The notes beneath the pieces were generated by a model that saw nothing but the letters and a program-made list of their open reading frames with translations, ran no database searches and had not been told where the DNA came from. From Actinomycetes bacterium (GTDB taxonomy: Bacteria > Actinomycetota > Thermoleophilia > Solirubrobacterales > Solirubrobacteraceae), in NCBI GenBank assembly GCA_021851525.1, contig JAJZDA010000012.1:1-35214 (forward strand): a DNA stretch of 35,214 bases, written 5' to 3'. Positions 32,233 through 35,214 of this stretch are shown here, piece after piece (positions within the stretch are counted from its first letter, which is position 1; the number at the start of each line of letters is the position of its first letter). The translations under genes and the position numbers were made by a program.

Positions 32233-32272
32233 CCAGATGTGGTCATTCTGGTTCATCGTCCAGAAAAACTGG
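32233..32272. promoter_or_regulatory. paired CCAG/CTGG palindromes upstream of the precursor
   Basis: CCAGA at 32,233-32,237 is mirrored by TCTGG at 32,247-32,251, and CCAG at 32,260-32,263 by CTGG at 32,269-32,272 around AAAAA. Both lie in the space between the divergent GT4 and precursor genes, about 110-150 bases before the precursor start. They are possible repressor or activator sites. I cannot place a promoter with confidence. Confidence 0.35.
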
Positions 32273-32381
32273 CGGTCGTCGGACACGGACGTTATTGTGC
32301 CTGCCGTGGCGTGCCCTGTGACCGAGTTCACATCGGTGCGCGGCGTCAGGGAAGAGAAGAAACGATTCCGAAAGGAACCTG

Positions 32382-32747
32382 ATGGATCCAGCTGGGCGTA
32401 AGCAGTTCATCAGCAGTTACACCAAGGTCCTCACCACCGCGTGGACCAACGAGCAGTACGCGAGTCGCCTGCAGTCGGACCCAAAGGCAGTCCTGGCAGA
32501 GGCCGGCCTGGAAGTACCGGAGAGCGGCACGCTGATGATCCTCACCGAGTCCGGTGGCGATCCCAACCTCGATCAGGCGGTTGACCTGTGGGAGGAGGGC
32601 GCGAGCAGCGGCACCTACAAGCTCTACGTGCCGCCGGAACCGCAGTATGAGACCGGGGAGCTCGACGAGAGCGACCTGGAGGCTGTCGTGGGTGGTGGCA
32701 CCAGCGCCTGCTGCTGCTGCTCTTCCCCCTGCTGCTGCTGCACCTGA
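32382..32747 (+). CDS. NHLP-type RiPP precursor with a poly-Cys core
   Basis: A 121-residue peptide from ATG 32382 with an AAAGGAAC ribosome site 5 bases upstream. The leader (KQFISSYTKVLTTAWTNEQY, then DPKAVLAEAGLEVPESG) is nitrile-hydratase-alpha-like, the NHLP family of TOMM precursors. It ends in ELDESDLEAVVGG, a Gly-Gly site for the C39 peptidase. The 16-residue core (residues 106-121) is GTSACCCCSSPCCCCT: eight Cys plus Ser and Thr, all potential azole sites. Every Cys codon is TGC. The following cyclodehydratase gene, the NHLM exporters and the tailoring genes support the assignment. The exact modified product is not known. Confidence 0.92.
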   Translation: MDPAGRKQFISSYTKVLTTAWTNEQYASRLQSDPKAVLAEAGLEVPESGTLMILTESGGDPNLDQAVDLWEEGASSGTYKLYVPPEPQYETGELDESDLEAVVGGGTSACCCCSSPCCCCT

Positions 32748-32768
32748 GCATCACCTGGCCCAAGATCA

Positions 32769-32800
32769 CGTTTCCGTCTCCCTGACCGGAGACGGAAACG
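32769..32800 (+). terminator. 13-bp hairpin between precursor and cyclodehydratase genes
   Basis: CGTTTCCGTCTCC at 32,769-32,781 pairs perfectly with GGAGACGGAAACG at 32,788-32,800 around the loop CTGACC. It begins 21 bases after the precursor stop and ends 9 bases before the YcaO start. No T-run follows. It is probably a partial terminator, or an mRNA stabiliser, that yields much more precursor than enzyme, a common need in RiPP clusters. It could also hold back YcaO translation. Confidence 0.65.
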
Positions 32801-32809
32801 CCCAGGTCC

Positions 32810-35101
32810 ATGCCCAAGCTTGACTTCACCCATCCGCGTCTGAAGGCGGACAGGCGCGTCGACGTGGTCGACGGCGACAAGGTCTTCCTCACCTCGGAGG
32901 GCCGTCACTTCATCGTCCACGGCCAGCCGGCGGTGGCCGTCCTCCCCTACCTGGACGGCAGGCACACGCTCGCCGAAATTGCCGAGGCGGTGGCCGACCG
33001 GTTCCCGATCACCACCGTGCTGGGCGCCGTCGGACGCTACGCGGACTTCGGACACCTGGTCGAGGGGCCGGCCGACGGCGACCCCGCCACCGCCTGGTGG
33101 GACCACCTGGACGCCGGGGCGCAGCACGCGACCGAGCGGCTGCGCTCGCGCGTGCCGGTGCTGCTGGCGATCGGCGACGACGCGCAGCAGCTGGCGATCC
33201 AGGAGCTGGCCGCGCAACTGCCCGAGGCGCGTGTCCTAGCGTCGCCGGCAGAGCTCACGCAACTGGGCGCGCAGGATCTGGCGGTGGTCCTCACCGACGA
33301 CTACCTGAACCCCGCGCTGCAGGAGTGCAACCGGATCCTGTTGAGCAACGGCACACCATGGCTGCTGGCGCGCGTGACCGGCTTTCAGCTGTGGCTCGGC
33401 CCGCTGCTGACACCACGGCAGAGCGGCTGCTGGGCCTGCCTGGCGCAGCGGCTGGCGGCCAACCGCCAGGTTGAGCGCTTCGTGCAGAGCGCCAACGGCG
33501 CCGGCTGGTCGGATCCCGGCGTGGCGACGATGCTGCCCGCCACGCTGCGGGCCGCCACCGGCCTGACCGCCGCGGAGACGCAGCGGATCCTCGTGCAGGA
33601 CGGCTCCCCGACGGTCGACGGCACGCTCGTGACGATCGACCTGACCACGCTCGAGTCCCAGCGGCACACGCTGGTGCGCCAGCCGCAATGCCCCGCCTGC
33701 GGCGAGCCCGACAGCCACGGCCGGCCCGGGCCGATCGAGCTCAGCCCTCAGCAGGCGCGCTTTGGCGAGGACGGTGGCCACCGCGTCAGAAACCCGTCCG
33801 AGACCGTCGCCCGGCTCGAGCGCCATGTGAGCCCGCTGATCGGTGCGATCACCGGCCTGCACCGCCTCACCGAGCCGGGAGACGAGGTCTCCCACGCCTA
33901 CGCGGCCGGCCACAACTTCGCGATGCTCACCACCTCCACCTACCTGCTGCGGCGCAACCTGCGCGGCCTCAGCGGAGGCAAGGGGCGCACCGACGCGCAG
34001 GCACGGGCCAGCGCGATGTGCGAGGCGATAGAGCGCTACAGCGGCCTCTGGCGCGGCGATGAGCCGCGCCGCCGTGGGGCCCTCGCGACGCTCGGCGAGG
34101 AGGCGATCGCGCCGGAGGCGCTGCTCGAGTTCTCAGCGTGGCAGTACGACAACCGCGAGGCCTGGAACCACCGTCAGCGCAGCGGCCTGCACATGGTTCC
34201 CGAACGCCTGGACCGTGAGCGCGAGATTGATTGGACGCAGGTCTGGTCGCTCACCCACCAGCGCCCGCGGCTGGTTCCCAGCGCCTACTGCTACTTCGGG
34301 CACCCCGACCTGGCGGATGGCCCGTTCTGCTACTGCGACGCGAACGGCAACGCCGCCGGGAACACGCTCGAGGAGGCGATCCTGCAGGGGTTGCTCGAGC
34401 TGATCGAACGGGACTCGGTGGCGATCTGGTGGTACAACCGCTCACGGCTCCCGCGGGTCGATCTGGACTCGCTCGAGGATCCCTACACGCGCACGCTCGA
34501 GCGTTACTACCGCGAGATGGACCGCAGCCTCTGGGTGCTGGACATCACCACGGACCTCGGGATCCCCGCCTTCGCGGCTGTCTCACACCGCCAGGACCGG
34601 CCCGTGCAGGACATCGTGCTGGGTTTCGGCGCGCACGTGGAGCCGCGGCTCGGGGTGATGCGGGCGCTCACCGAGTGCAACCAGTTCCTGCCCGCGGTCG
34701 TCAAGCGCGACAGCGACGGCGCGACCCTCTACGACTTTGACGATCCCGAAGCCCAGCAGTGGTGGCGCGAAGCGACGCTCGACAGCGAGCCCTACGTGGT
34801 CCCCGCGGCGAGCGCTCCGCCCACCGACGTGCGCCGCATGGCCGATGCCTCGGGCAGCGACATAGCCGAGGAGATCCGCGCCTGCGTGCAGCGCCTGGCG
34901 CACGCCGGCATCGAGGTGCTGGTGCTGGACCAGTCCCGCCCTGACCTCGAGATCAAGGTCGCCAAGGTGATCGCGCCGGGGCTGCGCCACTTCTGGCGGC
35001 GCCTCGGCCCCGGGCGGCTGTATGAGGTGCCGGTGGCGCTGGGCCGTGCGGAGCGCCCGACCCCGGAGTGGGAGCTCAACCCGCGGAGCGTCTTCTTCTG
35101 A
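32810..35101 (+). CDS. fused TOMM leader-binding / YcaO cyclodehydratase
   Basis: A 763-residue protein from ATG 32810. Residues about 1-90 form a RiPP recognition element-like leader-binding part, and 90-310 an E1/ThiF-like partner domain with zinc-type pairs CWAC (~206) and CPAC (~294). From about 350 the YcaO domain follows: SGGKGRTDAQARASAMCEAI (~388) with the ATP-binding ExxER, and LLELIERDS (~525). The ending PTPEWELNPRSVFF is a Pro-containing C-terminus as in YcaO cyclodehydratases. It uses ATP to turn core Cys (or Ser/Thr) into azolines. Both partners in one chain is common, as in TruD. Its target is the precursor just upstream. Confidence 0.92.
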   Translation: MPKLDFTHPRLKADRRVDVVDGDKVFLTSEGRHFIVHGQPAVAVLPYLDGRHTLAEIAEAVADRFPITTVLGAVGRYADFGHLVEGPADGDPATAWWDHLDAGAQHATERLRSRVPVLLAIGDDAQQLAIQELAAQLPEARVLASPAELTQLGAQDLAVVLTDDYLNPALQECNRILLSNGTPWLLARVTGFQLWLGPLLTPRQSGCWACLAQRLAANRQVERFVQSANGAGWSDPGVATMLPATLRAATGLTAAETQRILVQDGSPTVDGTLVTIDLTTLESQRHTLVRQPQCPACGEPDSHGRPGPIELSPQQARFGEDGGHRVRNPSETVARLERHVSPLIGAITGLHRLTEPGDEVSHAYAAGHNFAMLTTSTYLLRRNLRGLSGGKGRTDAQARASAMCEAIERYSGLWRGDEPRRRGALATLGEEAIAPEALLEFSAWQYDNREAWNHRQRSGLHMVPERLDREREIDWTQVWSLTHQRPRLVPSAYCYFGHPDLADGPFCYCDANGNAAGNTLEEAILQGLLELIERDSVAIWWYNRSRLPRVDLDSLEDPYTRTLERYYREMDRSLWVLDITTDLGIPAFAAVSHRQDRPVQDIVLGFGAHVEPRLGVMRALTECNQFLPAVVKRDSDGATLYDFDDPEAQQWWREATLDSEPYVVPAASAPPTDVRRMADASGSDIAEEIRACVQRLAHAGIEVLVLDQSRPDLEIKVAKVIAPGLRHFWRRLGPGRLYEVPVALGRAERPTPEWELNPRSVFF

Positions 35102-35214
35102 GCGAGACCGAACTCCGCAGCGGGTTGCGTCCCGACGCGCGGCTGCTGATCGAGCCCGGCGCCCCGGCGCGGCTGACGCTCGGGCCGGCCACGCTCAAGC
35201 TCGGCGCCGCCGGG
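35098..35214 (+). CDS. start of a further cluster gene, cut by the window end
   Basis: A frame open from CTG 35098, overlapping the YcaO stop, reads SETELRSGLRPDARLLIEPG, then ARLTLGPATLKLGAAG to the window end. It starts directly after YcaO, so it belongs to the same operon. TTG 35125 is another possible start. Only 39 codons are visible. By position a SagB-type azoline dehydrogenase, or another leader-binding partner, would be expected, but the visible residues do not prove either. Confidence 0.4.
   Translation, partial: MSETELRSGLRPDARLLIEPGAPARLTLGPATLKLGAAG

Overview
The window is high-GC DNA with short operons, frequent GTG starts and 4-nt ATGA/GTGA gene overlaps, typical of a soil actinobacterium. 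Protein flavour suggests the Thermoleophilia/Solirubrobacterales side, but no marker gene here fixes the taxonomy. It has two contrasting halves.

Left half (1 to about 11.54 kb): an accessory island in decay. It holds small hypothetical membrane-anchored proteins, an operon of a PLD-type nuclease and an HNH-like protein (2.6-4.8 kb), a Cas2/SinR-like protein coupled to a 33-residue membrane peptide (5.1-5.5 kb), a BrnT-like toxin with antitoxin (7.1-7.6 kb), a DUF1801 protein, an ERCC4-nuclease pseudogene, a DUF433 protein and an RHH antitoxin with a RelE/ParE-like toxin (9.9-10.7 kb). A MITE-like element follows at 10,692-10,859. The right edge carries a wrecked tyrosine recombinase, four direct repeats that look like integrase arm sites, and the 3' part of a tRNA-Trp gene (11,491-11,536), read here as attR of an island extending leftward out of the window. 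Several genes in this half have single-base frame lesions (YccF, a hypothetical at 0.75-1.87 kb, ERCC4 twice).

Middle (11.5-16 kb): a MazEF-type toxin-antitoxin pair, two small membrane ORFs, an atypical SDR oxidoreductase divergent from a TetR regulator, and a membrane diguanylate cyclase.

Right half (16-35.2 kb): an apparently intact RiPP biosynthetic cluster of the NHLP/TOMM type. The precursor (32,382-32,747) has a nitrile-hydratase-like leader, a Gly-Gly cleavage site and a 16-residue core holding two blocks of four cysteines. A fused leader-binding/YcaO cyclodehydratase follows it, separated by a strong hairpin. On the other side lie a GT4 glycosyltransferase, a GT2-like glycosyltransferase and an operon for a B12-type radical SAM enzyme, a cytochrome P450 and a SAM methyltransferase. 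Converging on that operon is an export operon: a periplasmic ligand-binding protein, an NHLM HlyD-like protein, the C39-peptidase ABC transporter, the second NHLM ABC transporter, and a DUF3311 plus sodium:solute symporter pair, all overlapping or nearly so. A small gene with SNQASG repeats stands at the head of this operon.

Inferred pathway: YcaO converts core Cys (and perhaps Ser/Thr) to azolines. The radical SAM enzyme, P450, methyltransferase and glycosyltransferases may decorate the product. The C39 domain cuts after Gly-Gly and the NHLM machinery exports it. The combination of a poly-Cys NHLP core with this tailoring set is the main candidate for an undescribed system. The cluster runs off the right end, where a further gene begins at 35,098.
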